From positions 62,001 through 126,000 of the forward strand of contig NZ_FMYZ01000012.1 in assembly GCF_900101625.1 (NCBI RefSeq): a DNA stretch of 64,000 bases, given 5' to 3'. Shown here one piece after another: positions 45,577-53,552 of the stretch. Every line of letters begins with the position of its first letter. Positions within the stretch are counted from its first letter, which is position 1. Source of the DNA: Cupriavidus sp. YR651 (GTDB taxonomy: Bacteria; Pseudomonadota; Gammaproteobacteria; Burkholderiales; Burkholderiaceae). The notes under the pieces were generated by a model. It was given only the letters and a program-made list of their open reading frames with translations, was not told the origin of the DNA and ran no database searches. The position numbers and the translations under genes are program-made.

Positions 45577-47031
45577 CTAAATCGCATACATATCGAGGTA
45601 CTCATTGACGGCCATCGCCTCCAGCCTGGTCTGGTCGAGCGATACGGCAAGGATCGCCGCCTGCTGTTTGGGCGGGAAACGCCGCGCCAGGTTGGTCCGG
45701 AACTTCTCCACCAGCAATGGGATGCCTTCCGCGCGCCGGCGCTTGTGGCCAAGCGGGTACTCGACCGGCATCTCGTCCAGCTCCGTGCCGTCGTCCAGTT
45801 CGATCGTCAGCGCATTGGCGATCGAGCGCTTGTCCGGATCATGGTAGTCGGCGGTAAATGACTTGTCTTCTATGCAGACGATCCTTGCGCGCAGCGCATC
45901 GATACGCGGGTCGGCCGCTACCTTGTCCTCGTAGTCATCGGCGGTCAGGCGGCCGTACAGCAGCGGCACGGCGACCATGTACTGGATGCAGTGGTCCCGA
46001 TCGGCGGGATTGTTAAGCGGGCCGGTCTTGTCGATGATGCGCAGGCAGGCCTCGTGCGTGCGGATCGTGACCCGCTTGATATCCGCGGCGATCTTGCCGG
46101 CGTCGGCCAGCGCGCCATGCAGGGCCATTGCGGCTTCCACGGCGGTCTGCGCGTGGAACTCGGCCGGGAACGAGATCTTGAACAGCACGTTCTCCATCAC
46201 GTACGAGCCATAAGGGCGCTGGAATCTGAAAGGCTGTCCCTTGAACAGCACGTCATAGAAGCCCCACGCCTTCGCCGTCAGCACCGACGGGTAGCCCATC
46301 TCGCCGGTGCGCGCGATCAGCGCCAGCCGCACCGCGCGGCTGGTGGCATCGCCTGCGGCCCAGCTCTTGCGGCTGCCGGCGTTGGGCGCGTGGCGATAGG
46401 TGCGCAGGCTCTGGCCGTCGACCCACGCCAGCGACACCGCATTGATGATCTCGTCGCGCGTCAGCCCCAGCATCTGCGCGACCACGGCGGTGGAGGCCAC
46501 CTTGACCAGCACCACGTGGTCGAGCCCGACCTTGTTGAAGGAGTTCTCCAGCGCGATACAGCCCTGGACTTCGTGCGCCTTGATCATGGCCGTGAGCACG
46601 GCCTTCATCGTCAGCGGCTTGCGGCCGGCAGCGATGTTGTTGCGCGAAATCCAGTCTGCAGTGGCCAGGATGCCGCCCAGGTTGTCGGACGGATGCCCCC
46701 ATTCGGCCGCCAGCCAGGTGTCGTTGAAGTCCAGCCAGCGGATCATCGTGCCGATGTTGAATGCAGCCTGGACCGGGTCTAGCTGGAACTGGGTGCCGGG
46801 CACGCGCGCGCCGTTCGGCACGATCGTGCCCGGCACGATGGGGCCCAGCAGCTTGGTGCACGCCGGGTAGGACAGGGCTTCGAGCCCGCAACCGAGGGTG
46901 TCGATCAGGCAGTTGCGGGCGGTGTCGTAGGCGAGCCCGCTCTTGATCTCGTAGCCGGTCACATAGTCGACGATGTCGACCAGTACCTGGTCCGGATCGG
47001 GGCGTTGCGCGGACGGCGTGTCGGTGGACAT
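45577..47031 (-). CDS. prpD: 2-methylcitrate dehydratase PrpD
   Basis: MmgE/PrpD-family dehydratase of 484 residues that converts 2-methylcitrate to 2-methyl-cis-aconitate in propionate breakdown. Typical segments: DTLGCGLEALSYPACTKLLG near residue 44, IRWLDFNDTWLAAEWGHPSD near 97, WVDGQSLRTYRHAPNAGSRK near 208 and FPAEFHAQTAVEAAM near 290. Length and sequence are complete. No prpB, prpC or acnD lies beside it. The DNA just upstream carries a broken prpF tail, so this is what remains of a prp operon and may have lost its promoter. Confidence 0.95.
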   Translation of the reverse strand: MSTDTPSAQRPDPDQVLVDIVDYVTGYEIKSGLAYDTARNCLIDTLGCGLEALSYPACTKLLGPIVPGTIVPNGARVPGTQFQLDPVQAAFNIGTMIRWLDFNDTWLAAEWGHPSDNLGGILATADWISRNNIAAGRKPLTMKAVLTAMIKAHEVQGCIALENSFNKVGLDHVVLVKVASTAVVAQMLGLTRDEIINAVSLAWVDGQSLRTYRHAPNAGSRKSWAAGDATSRAVRLALIARTGEMGYPSVLTAKAWGFYDVLFKGQPFRFQRPYGSYVMENVLFKISFPAEFHAQTAVEAAMALHGALADAGKIAADIKRVTIRTHEACLRIIDKTGPLNNPADRDHCIQYMVAVPLLYGRLTADDYEDKVAADPRIDALRARIVCIEDKSFTADYHDPDKRSIANALTIELDDGTELDEMPVEYPLGHKRRRAEGIPLLVEKFRTNLARRFPPKQQAAILAVSLDQTRLEAMAVNEYLDMYAI

Positions 47032-47056
47032 GGGCAGCCTCGCTGGAGGGTAAGTA

Positions 47057-47240
47057 TCAGAACGCGTCGCCCGGCACGCGCACTCGGCCTGCCAATGCGC
47101 TGCGGCTCATGATGGCCTTCCTGACCGCCTTCGCCGTCGACCTGCTGCGCTTCGGCGCCGACGCGCAGCGTGCCGGACGGATGCCCGAAACGCACCGCGT
47201 TGCGCTCGCCGGCGCCGTATTGAGCTGTCTGGATGGCTAA
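47057..47240 (-). pseudogene. prpF: prpF C-terminal remnant with a frameshift
   Basis: On the minus strand the sequence reads AQYGAGERNAVRFGHPSG then TLRVGAEAQQVDGE in one frame, which matches the C-terminal part of PrpF (2-methylaconitate isomerase). From there the match continues in another frame as KAVRKAIMSRSALAGRVRVP and GDAF followed by TGA (47057-47059). So one indel lies near 47130, and the remaining 330 or so residues of PrpF are missing. It sits immediately before prpD, the normal prpF-prpD order. Confidence 0.8.
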
Positions 47241-47242
47241 TC

Positions 47243-47341
47243 CTATTCAGTGTAGCCGTGCGCCAGCAGCCATTCCTGCACCGCGGCGGCGTTCGGCACC
47301 TCGGCCAGAACCTGAATGTCTTCGATGTGACGCTTCCGGCG
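47243..47341 (-). pseudogene. Unassigned C-terminal coding fragment
   Basis: A 32-codon minus-strand frame, preceded and followed by TAG stops, ends with VLAEVPNAAAVQEWLLAHGY plus TE and a stop. Codon choice looks like a native gene end, but no family was recognised and no start is present. It lies between the prpF remnant and the amidase cassette and probably marks an insertion or deletion joint near 47340. Confidence 0.35.
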
Positions 47342-47409
47342 CTACTGCGACGGAGTTATCGGCGGGTGCCTCCCGTGCTTCACAACGAAGTGATACCTTG
47401 CGAAACCTC

Positions 47410-47446
47410 TTGAATTACGATCGTAATGTTATATTATGATCGTAAT
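47410..47446 (+). promoter_or_regulatory. Amidase promoter with twin palindromic operators
   Basis: A perfect 14-bp palindrome ATTACGATCGTAAT (47414-47427) and a one-mismatch copy ATTATGATCGTAAT (47433-47446) have centres 19 bases apart. They overlap a sigma-70-like promoter: TTGAAT (47410-47415), a 16-base spacer, TATTAT (47432-47437). The size and symmetry suit a TetR-family dimer, and a TetR gene lies at 49284. Confidence 0.75.
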
Positions 47447-47512
47447 TCAATAAGGCCGTGATCCTCTTCGCGGTCGTGAAATGCCGGGTCACACCTTTCC
47501 TGTGAGGAATTT

Positions 47513-48979
47513 ATGAACGATACGATCGCCAGCTCTAGCCAAACGTCTGCGCCAGAAGTGCAGAGATTCGCTTCACTCGGGCTCGCAGCGGCCGCCGACG
47601 CGATCCGCGGCGGTGAGATGACATCGGAGGTGTACGCCACGGCTTTGCTGCGGCAGGCTCGGTCGCACGCTGACCTTAACGCGTTCATCACCATCGACGG
47701 AGACGCCGTGCTTGAGGCTGCGAAGAACGCAGACAAGGCGCGGTCGGCCGGGGCGAAGGCTCCCCTACTGGGTGTGCCGATCGGAGTGAAGGACAGCTAC
47801 CTGACGACAGGGCTGCCCACGAGCATCGGCCTCGATCGTCTGGCGCACTTTATTCCGACGGAAGACGCCGATGCGGTCCGGGCGATCAAGGATGCAGGCG
47901 CCCTCGTCTTCGGCAAGAACAATCTGGTGGAGATGTCCTTTGGGCTGACCGGACACAACGAGCGCTATGGCCAGGTGAAGAACCCACGCGCCCACGGTCG
48001 CGTCACGGGAGGGTCATCAAGCGGTTCTGCCGCATCCGTGGCCGCCGGGATAGTGCCCGCCTCCTTGGGTGGCGATACAGTCGGATCGATCCGTGTGCCC
48101 GCGTCGCTCTGTGGTGTCGTCGGGTTCAAGCCGACCACAGGACGCTGGCCGCGTAACGGCGTCGCACCGATCTCCCACACTCTCGACACGACGGGTGTAT
48201 TCGCGCGTAGTGTCGAGGATTGCATGCTGCTGGACCAGGTCGTTACCGGGGAGCAGGCTGCGGAGCCCGTCGAGTGGGATTTCAACCTAAAGGGAGCCCG
48301 ACTGGCCTTCGCGCCGCGGCAGTTTCTGGGCTTGGTGGACTCGGAAGTCGAGGATCGATTCCGTGAGGTAGTTCGGCGGTTGCGGGACGCCGGCGCCGAG
48401 GTCTTTGAGATCGACCTCGGGGAAGATTTCAATGCCCTCATCCAGACAACTACGTGGGGCATTTTCGCCCATGAGACCCAGGGCGCAGTCTCGGAATTCC
48501 TCCGTCTACACAATATTCCGACCACGTTCGAGGCGATTTACAAAGGCCTCAAGCCCCAGCTTCGCCAGGCGTGGGAGCACATCGTACTGCCGGGCGGTGC
48601 AGGTGCTACCTCAGTGGAGGCCTATCAGACCGCGCTCAACGTAAGCCGTCCGGAAATCCAGCGCCGTCTGAACCAGGCGTTCGTCACGCGAGGAGCGCTT
48701 GCCATTCTGCAGCCGACGACGCCCTGCATGGCGCCTTCGATCGAGGAGCAGGAAGAGTTCCACATCGCGGGCCAGAAAGTCAGCTACCTCGCCTTGGCGA
48801 ACCACACTTTGTCTGCAAGCAGCGTGGGTCTGCCGGGTATCAGTCTCCCTGCGGGCGTGTCTCGCGCGGGACTTCCGATCGGTCTTGAGCTGGACGCCCC
48901 GCTGGCGAGCGACCGGGCGCTTCTGAAGCTTGCCCGCCGAATCGAGGCGGTCTTAGGCACCCAGCCGCCGACGCTCTGA
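47513..48979 (+). CDS. Amidase-signature-family hydrolase
   Basis: Amide hydrolase of 488 residues in the amidase signature family. The Ser-cisSer-Lys triad is intact: Lys in GVPIGVKDSY near 92, cis-Ser in TGGSSSGSAASVAAG near 168 and nucleophile Ser in GGDTVGSIRVPAS near 191. Relatives include indole-acetamide and mandelamide hydrolases, but the specificity cannot be read from sequence. The ATG is preceded by TGAGGAA. Twin palindromes cover its promoter, so it is probably inducible. Codon use is less GC-biased than in flanking flagellar genes, which suggests acquisition. Confidence 0.9.
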   Translation: MNDTIASSSQTSAPEVQRFASLGLAAAADAIRGGEMTSEVYATALLRQARSHADLNAFITIDGDAVLEAAKNADKARSAGAKAPLLGVPIGVKDSYLTTGLPTSIGLDRLAHFIPTEDADAVRAIKDAGALVFGKNNLVEMSFGLTGHNERYGQVKNPRAHGRVTGGSSSGSAASVAAGIVPASLGGDTVGSIRVPASLCGVVGFKPTTGRWPRNGVAPISHTLDTTGVFARSVEDCMLLDQVVTGEQAAEPVEWDFNLKGARLAFAPRQFLGLVDSEVEDRFREVVRRLRDAGAEVFEIDLGEDFNALIQTTTWGIFAHETQGAVSEFLRLHNIPTTFEAIYKGLKPQLRQAWEHIVLPGGAGATSVEAYQTALNVSRPEIQRRLNQAFVTRGALAILQPTTPCMAPSIEEQEEFHIAGQKVSYLALANHTLSASSVGLPGISLPAGVSRAGLPIGLELDAPLASDRALLKLARRIEAVLGTQPPTL

Positions 48980-49013
48980 CGATCTAGCCCCGGCTATTGC
49001 CGGGCTGACGCGC

Positions 49014-49256
49014 CGATCCATCCAGTACGATATCGGCAATCCGCTCACCACATCGAAGATGACCCGCCATCAACTGTCGGCGGGACTCCATGCACCCATC
49101 CGTGTACTGCTGCGCGAGGATGGCGATGGTGGTATCGGGTTTGAATATGATCGACCAGCCTCCGTTTTTGGCCAGTTCGGCAGCGAGGAGGTCAATACCG
49201 TGGCTCATCAGCTTGATCGCGACCTCCGGGCCTTGCTGGAGGCGACCGCAAACTGA
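49014..49256 (+). pseudogene. DUF302-family C-terminal remnant
   Basis: The frame reads IQYDIGNPLTTSKMTRHQL, then LHAPIRVLLREDGDGGI, EYDRPASVFGQFGSEEV and an LDRDLRALLEA end with TGA. This is the second half of a DUF302 domain (IGNP, APxRVLxxED and YDxPS-F blocks). The first 60-70 residues expected of the family are absent: the frame upstream runs back into the amidase tail without a start. An ATG at 49059 could give a 65-residue product, but this would lack half the domain. Confidence 0.65.
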
Positions 49257-49283
49257 CGGCCGCGAGACACGAGTGGAGAGAAG

Positions 49284-49865
49284 ATGCGTTTCGAAAAAGG
49301 TCACAAAGCCGCGACTCGGCAGCATATCCTCGAGGTCGCCTCGAAATGCTTCCGCCGAGAGGGAGTCTCGGCTGCGGGCATCAGCGGGATCATGGGAGCG
49401 GCCGGCCTGACCAACGGCGCATTCTATCTCCACTTCGCGTCCAAAGAGGAGCTTGTTCGCGAGGCGGTCGGGGGCGCGCTCGCAGAGCGGCAACTGGACC
49501 TCGAACAGAAACTCCAGACGGGCACTGACCTTGAGGGAGTGATTCGAAGCTACCTCAGTCAAGCGCATCGCGAGGACCTGGCATGCGGATGTCCTTCGGC
49601 GGCTTTGCTTCCGGAAGTCGCCAGGCACTCGGTGTCGATACGGCAAACCTATGAGGATGGGTTGCAAAGCTTCGTTGCAACGTTGGCCGCATTGCTCCCA
49701 GATGCGGATTCCACAGCAGCGGGTCGTCGTGCAACAGCCATCTTCGCTCTCATGGTGGGAACCCTCCAGTTCGCGCGCGCCGTGCCAGACGTTGCACGCG
49801 CGGAGCAAATCCTGGAAGGCGGTGTCGAGGCAGCGCTCCTCCTTGCCCGAGAGTCGCCCGTATGA
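49284..49865 (+). CDS. TetR-family transcriptional regulator
   Basis: Repressor-type regulator of 193 residues. The N-terminal helix-turn-helix domain is KAATRQHILEVASKCFRREG, then ISGIMGAAGLTNGAFYLHF and SKEELVREAV (residues 8-60). The ligand domain contains an ACGCPSAALLPEVARHS segment, as in TetR_C-type regulators of the NemR/AcrR group. It is cotranscribed in direction with the amidase and probably binds the twin palindromes upstream of it. GAGAGAAG precedes the ATG. Confidence 0.92.
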   Translation: MRFEKGHKAATRQHILEVASKCFRREGVSAAGISGIMGAAGLTNGAFYLHFASKEELVREAVGGALAERQLDLEQKLQTGTDLEGVIRSYLSQAHREDLACGCPSAALLPEVARHSVSIRQTYEDGLQSFVATLAALLPDADSTAAGRRATAIFALMVGTLQFARAVPDVARAEQILEGGVEAALLLARESPV

Positions 49866-49908
49866 AGATTTCGTCGCGTGCGCCCGAGCCTCCTCAGGCC
49901 GAGCCGGC

Positions 49909-50052
49909 TCAATGCCCGAGATCCGAGGTGACCTGCAGATGGACCCGCACGAATTCTCCCTTGGACGTCACGGCGGACAGCCCGGCGGTGAAGCCGATTG
50001 CGCCGCCAGGGTCCTGTCGGGCGGGAGCATCGGCCCCGCCCTGGATCGCGCA
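49909..50052 (-). pseudogene. Open tail in frame after the 71-residue gene's amber stop
   Basis: Directly after the TAG (50053-50055) of the next gene, the same minus-strand frame stays open for 47 codons to a TGA at 49909-49911. It would encode a tail containing RQDPGGAIGFTAGLSAVTSK and EFVRVHLQVTSDLGH. Third-position GC is high, as in real genes, and nothing else occupies these bases. It could be a former C-terminal part of the small protein cut off by a nonsense change, or chance. Confidence 0.35.
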
Positions 50053-50268
50053 CTAGTCGTAGCTGACCGCGTTCACGGCGCAGGACGACAGGTTGGACTC
50101 ATAGCTGCCGGGGCGCACACCCCATTGCCCTCCCCGCTGGGCCTGAAGCCAGAGCTCGATGGTGGTGATGAGCGTGGCGTCGTGGACGTGCTTGTCCTGC
50201 CGCCAGCAGACCTTGACCTCTGTTCCGTTGTTGGCTTCGGTGAATTTTTCCTGGCAATACTTGGCCAT
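50053..50268 (-). CDS. Small unrecognised protein, 71 residues
   Basis: Hypothetical protein beginning MAKYCQEKFTEANNGTEVKV. It has three Cys (residues 5, 21 and 62) and Trp/Gln-rich centre (IELWLQAQRGGQWGVRPGSY), no signal peptide and no membrane segment. GGAG 6 bases before the ATG at 50268 supports this start. It is the last gene of the minus-strand cluster that includes an 87-residue protein and two large paralogues. Its stop is TAG and the frame continues open beyond it. No family recognised. Confidence 0.7.
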   Translation of the reverse strand: MAKYCQEKFTEANNGTEVKVCWRQDKHVHDATLITTIELWLQAQRGGQWGVRPGSYESNLSSCAVNAVSYD

Positions 50269-50309
50269 GGCTGGCTCCTTGAAGGATGCAACGTGTGGAA
50301 CGGTGGACT

Positions 50310-50573
50310 TCACATCACGGTGAAATAGTCGCGCCAGGCGGCCTCCAGCGTGATCCGGGTAGGCATCGGCACGGCGGCGTTGTTGAACGTGGGCGGTTGG
50401 TTATTGCCGTAGTAGTAAGCGGTGCGGTCGTTCGTCGCCATATGGTCGCGCGTGGCATTGTCGACGCAACGGCTCATATGGATAGCCGGGAAGTTCGGAT
50501 TCTCGTAGTACACCCAGACGCCTTGGCCGTTCGCGGGGTCGCGATACGCGCTGACTTTCCAGTCGTCCATCAT
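50310..50573 (-). CDS. Small unrecognised protein, 87 residues
   Basis: Hypothetical protein beginning MMDDWKVSAYRDPANGQGVW. It is rich in Tyr, Trp, Asn and Pro (VYYENPNFPAIHM, AYYYGNNQPPTFNNA) and has one Cys. No signal peptide or membrane segment. AAGGAGAG just before the ATG is one of the best ribosome sites in the window. It lies 41 bases before the 71-residue gene and 61 bases after the 412-residue gene, in one direction, so an operon is likely. No family recognised. Confidence 0.75.
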   Translation of the reverse strand: MMDDWKVSAYRDPANGQGVWVYYENPNFPAIHMSRCVDNATRDHMATNDRTAYYYGNNQPPTFNNAAVPMPTRITLEAAWRDYFTVM

Positions 50574-50634
50574 GGTTGCTCTCCTTGAAAACGCTACTGC
50601 GATTGACGTGCCGGTGGGCGTGTTCCCGCCAGCG

Positions 50635-51873
50635 CTACGAAACCGGCTTGCTGATCACGCCCAGCAAGACCGGGACATCCGAGCCGCTGCCATCGAACGA
50701 GACTTCGGTACCGTTGCAGCCCCGGCATGCCACGGCGCCCGGGGCATCCTGGGCGGCGCCCTGAACGGCAAAGGGGCCGACCCGCGTCAGCGAAGCAGCG
50801 AGTGCCTGCGCCTGCTGCGGACTGCCCGCGCGCAGCGCGATGCGCGGCTGATAGCCGATGACCGCGCCTGTTGGCAACAACGCGAGCGCGCCGGCGGCCC
50901 CGAAGAAGTCGGGCGCGCCCGCCGGCAGCGCGGCCTGGCCGCCATCCAGCAGGCTGGCTTCGAACCAACTGCCAGGCGTCAGCGCGAAGACGCCGAACCC
51001 ACCCAGCGACAAAGCCAATCCGTTGACGCCGTCAGGCAGGCCATTCGGCGCACCTTCGACCATGGCCGCTAGCGGCGCCGCGTTGATTGCACCCGCGACC
51101 GCCGCGCCGCCGGCGCCTTGCAGCCCCAGGAAGGAAGGCCAGTTTCCCGCCGCCGGCAAGGCAGCAGCAGGCGCGGCCCCGGCCAGAGCGGCCAGCGCCG
51201 GAGGCGGCAGGGACACCGACCAGGCCGTAGCGCCGCCGGCTGGCGCCGCGCGCCATGCGGCCAGCCCCGCAAGCCAGCCATCGAGCGCGTATCGCGGGCA
51301 GCGGAATTCCACGCCCGCCGCATAGAGGCTGGCGGCCATGTTCAGGTCCGAGGCCTCTTGTTGCGATGCCAGCAAGCAGCGATTCAGGGCTGCCGTGAGC
51401 GCCGGCACGCGTTCACCCAACGCCGCCAGCAGCGTTTGATGCGCTTGCGCAGGCGCAGGCGCAAGCGCGGCAGGCGCCACGGCGTTGGCCGCGGCGTTGA
51501 CGCCCGCGGGCATGGGGGGGCCGGGCTGCCACGCCCGCACCGCCTGCCGGTAGCGCGCCAGGTCGGCCTGCAGGCTGCCCGCCCCGGCAGCCGCCTGCAA
51601 CAGCGCGGGCTGCCCTGCGGCGCTTTCCACCAGGTAGCTCAGGCAAAGCCAGTAGGCGGCAAACAAGCCGCTGTAAGGCGCGTAGGCACCCGCGGCAGCG
51701 GGAATGCCGTCGCCCAGCTGGTAGGTGCACCAGTTGCCCACCTGCGCATCCGCGTTGCCCAGTCCGCTGAAGGTGGCGGCCCCCGCGACGGAGAACACGT
51801 CGTTGCCAGCCACGCCCGCATGGCTGGCAAGTGCCGCGGCATACATGCGCCAGAGCGCAAGGTCGGATAGCAC
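50635..51873 (-). CDS. Unrecognised Ala/Gly-rich protein, paralogue A (412 residues)
   Basis: A hypothetical protein without signal peptide. It is homologous along its length to the 453-residue product upstream. Shared blocks, in order: LGNAD and GDGIPAAAGAYAPYSGLFAAY in its N-terminal part (against LGNAD and VVPANSPAYAPAGGLLATY), FGVFALTPGSWFE against FGTFPVSPGLWWD, GAPDFFGAAGALA followed by VIGYQPRIALR against GAPAFFADSGSLA and VVGFQPTVKLK, and VPVLLGVISKPVS against LPILLAVVSQQLGT at the C-terminus. The middle is Ala/Pro-rich and predicted loose. No known family was recognised. Confidence 0.8.
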   Translation of the reverse strand: MLSDLALWRMYAAALASHAGVAGNDVFSVAGAATFSGLGNADAQVGNWCTYQLGDGIPAAAGAYAPYSGLFAAYWLCLSYLVESAAGQPALLQAAAGAGSLQADLARYRQAVRAWQPGPPMPAGVNAAANAVAPAALAPAPAQAHQTLLAALGERVPALTAALNRCLLASQQEASDLNMAASLYAAGVEFRCPRYALDGWLAGLAAWRAAPAGGATAWSVSLPPPALAALAGAAPAAALPAAGNWPSFLGLQGAGGAAVAGAINAAPLAAMVEGAPNGLPDGVNGLALSLGGFGVFALTPGSWFEASLLDGGQAALPAGAPDFFGAAGALALLPTGAVIGYQPRIALRAGSPQQAQALAASLTRVGPFAVQGAAQDAPGAVACRGCNGTEVSFDGSGSDVPVLLGVISKPVS

Positions 51874-51963
51874 GGCGAGACCTCCCGGCAGGATGGACAG
51901 GATGAACGGCTGGGCGGCGCAGCCCCTCGCCTGAGCGCGCGAGGGACTGCGATCGCGACGGCC

Positions 51964-53325
51964 TCAGGTGCCCAGCTGCTGGCTTACTACCGCAAGCAGG
52001 ATCGGCAGGGTGCTGCTGACCGGCCCGATGGTGACCGTGGCCGATGCATCGTCCCACTTGATGTCCTGCTTGGTGCCGTTGGTCGACACCGTGGCCGAGC
52101 CGATGCGGAACGGGCCGATGCCGATCGACGCGGTCGCCTGCGCTTGCCAGGTGTTCTTGACGTTGCTGTAGTCGCTGGCCGCCATCTTCAGCTTCACGGT
52201 CGGCTGGAAGCCCACCACGATCTGCGTCGCCATCCGCGCCAGCGAGCCGCTGTCGGCGAAGAAGGCCGGCGCGCCGGATTTGAGCCGCTGATGGTAGGTC
52301 GACACCAGCCCGCCGTTGTCCCACCACAGCCCGGGGCTGACCGGGAAGGTGCCGAAGCCGGTGAAGTCCACGGTCAGGCTGAAGTCACTGCTGGTGGTAT
52401 TGATGCTGGTCTTTTGCCCGCTGGCCGAACCGCTGCCGAAGAAGGAGAAGAAGTCGCCGAACAGGCTGGCGTTTACCGAGGTGCTCCAGCCGAACTCGTC
52501 GAAGTCGTAAGTCTTCGAAGCGGAAGTCACCGAGATCGACGCGCCGGCGTTGTTCTTGCCGGCGACGCTGGCCTGCTGCCACTCGGCGTACTTGGCGCTG
52601 AACGCCTGCAGGGAATAGGACGGCGCGAAGGCCGAGATCAGGTTGTTCACCGGCACCGGATTGGTGCCACCGATCACCACCGGCTGGCTGCCCGCGGGCG
52701 CCACGCTGCCCACCTTGACCGGCATGTTGTACGGGTTCTGCAGCGTCATGCTCTGCGCGCCGTTGATGCCCACCTTGGCCCGCGCCTGCTGCACCACGCT
52801 ATAGCCGGCCCCGTAGGCCTTGATCATGATCTCGTCATACGCGCTGGCCGCGCCGATCAGCGCATTGTTGGCGCTCAGGTAGGACGGATAGCTCTGCTGC
52901 ACCCAAGTCTGGAAGGGAGGCGGCGTGGGATTGACGTTCTTGTACGCCCCGTAAGCCGTATAGGCCGCTACCTGGACATTGTTGAATGCGGTCTGCGCGG
53001 TATTGAGCGCCGCCGCGGCCTGGTTGACCTGGCTGCCCAGGTTCGGATTGACCATGGCGCCAAGATCGATCCAGTCGAGGAAGGTCGCGTACGTGGCCAG
53101 AAGGCCGCCCGCCGGCGCATAGGCCGGACTGTTGGCAGGCACGACATCGCCGATGCCGTACACATAGGCATTGATGATGTCAGGGTCGGCGTTGCCCAGG
53201 TCCACGTTCAGGGTGGTTGAGCCGGCGCTGAACTGCTGCTGTGCGGACATGCCATTGGGGAAGGCGGTCGCCTGCAGGGCGCCCATCCACTGCTTCCACA
53301 GACCCACGGTATCGACGTTTGCCAT
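51964..53325 (-). CDS. Unrecognised protein, paralogue B (453 residues)
   Basis: A hypothetical protein beginning MANVDTVGLWKQWMGALQAT, without signal peptide. The first 200 residues look helical (AAAALNTAQTAFNNVQVAAY); from about 260 on, Ser/Thr-rich beta-type sequence takes over (ISVTSASKTYDFDEFGWSTS, LFGDFFSFFGSGSASG, SLTVDFTGFGTFPVSPGLWW). A helical first half followed by amphipathic beta-rich segments recalls pore-forming proteins, but this is only a shape argument. GGAG before ATG 53325 fixes the start. It is the first structural gene after the kinase-regulator pair; its paralogue follows 90 bases later. Confidence 0.82.
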   Translation of the reverse strand: MANVDTVGLWKQWMGALQATAFPNGMSAQQQFSAGSTTLNVDLGNADPDIINAYVYGIGDVVPANSPAYAPAGGLLATYATFLDWIDLGAMVNPNLGSQVNQAAAALNTAQTAFNNVQVAAYTAYGAYKNVNPTPPPFQTWVQQSYPSYLSANNALIGAASAYDEIMIKAYGAGYSVVQQARAKVGINGAQSMTLQNPYNMPVKVGSVAPAGSQPVVIGGTNPVPVNNLISAFAPSYSLQAFSAKYAEWQQASVAGKNNAGASISVTSASKTYDFDEFGWSTSVNASLFGDFFSFFGSGSASGQKTSINTTSSDFSLTVDFTGFGTFPVSPGLWWDNGGLVSTYHQRLKSGAPAFFADSGSLARMATQIVVGFQPTVKLKMAASDYSNVKNTWQAQATASIGIGPFRIGSATVSTNGTKQDIKWDDASATVTIGPVSSTLPILLAVVSQQLGT

Positions 53326-53552
53326 TTTTTCTGCTCCAGATCGTTTGCCGAGAAGGGACGGTGGCGGCATCCAGGCCCCACCCTCCGCCGACGCGCCGTG
53401 CCCCGCCGCCATCGCGCATGCACCGTTCGTCTGGAGTTCATGGTCGGTTATCGCGGGCGCCGCCGAACTGTGCCGCGGCCTGATTCGCACCTTCAGGAAT
53501 GCTGATTCGCGCATCGGCAGCATGGATAGCGCGGCCGGCGGCGGCGTAGCGC

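Noticed and set aside
45243..45752. Minus-strand ORF across the 13-bp repeats with a repeating APKGSSERQLRKA-like peptide
   Set aside because: The peptide repeat is only a product of the tandem DNA repeat read in turn; the frame crosses a terminator and the end of prpD.
48984..49808. 274-codon minus-strand frame opposite tetR and the DUF302 remnant
   Set aside because: Antisense shadow; the plus strand has clear TetR and DUF302 signatures.
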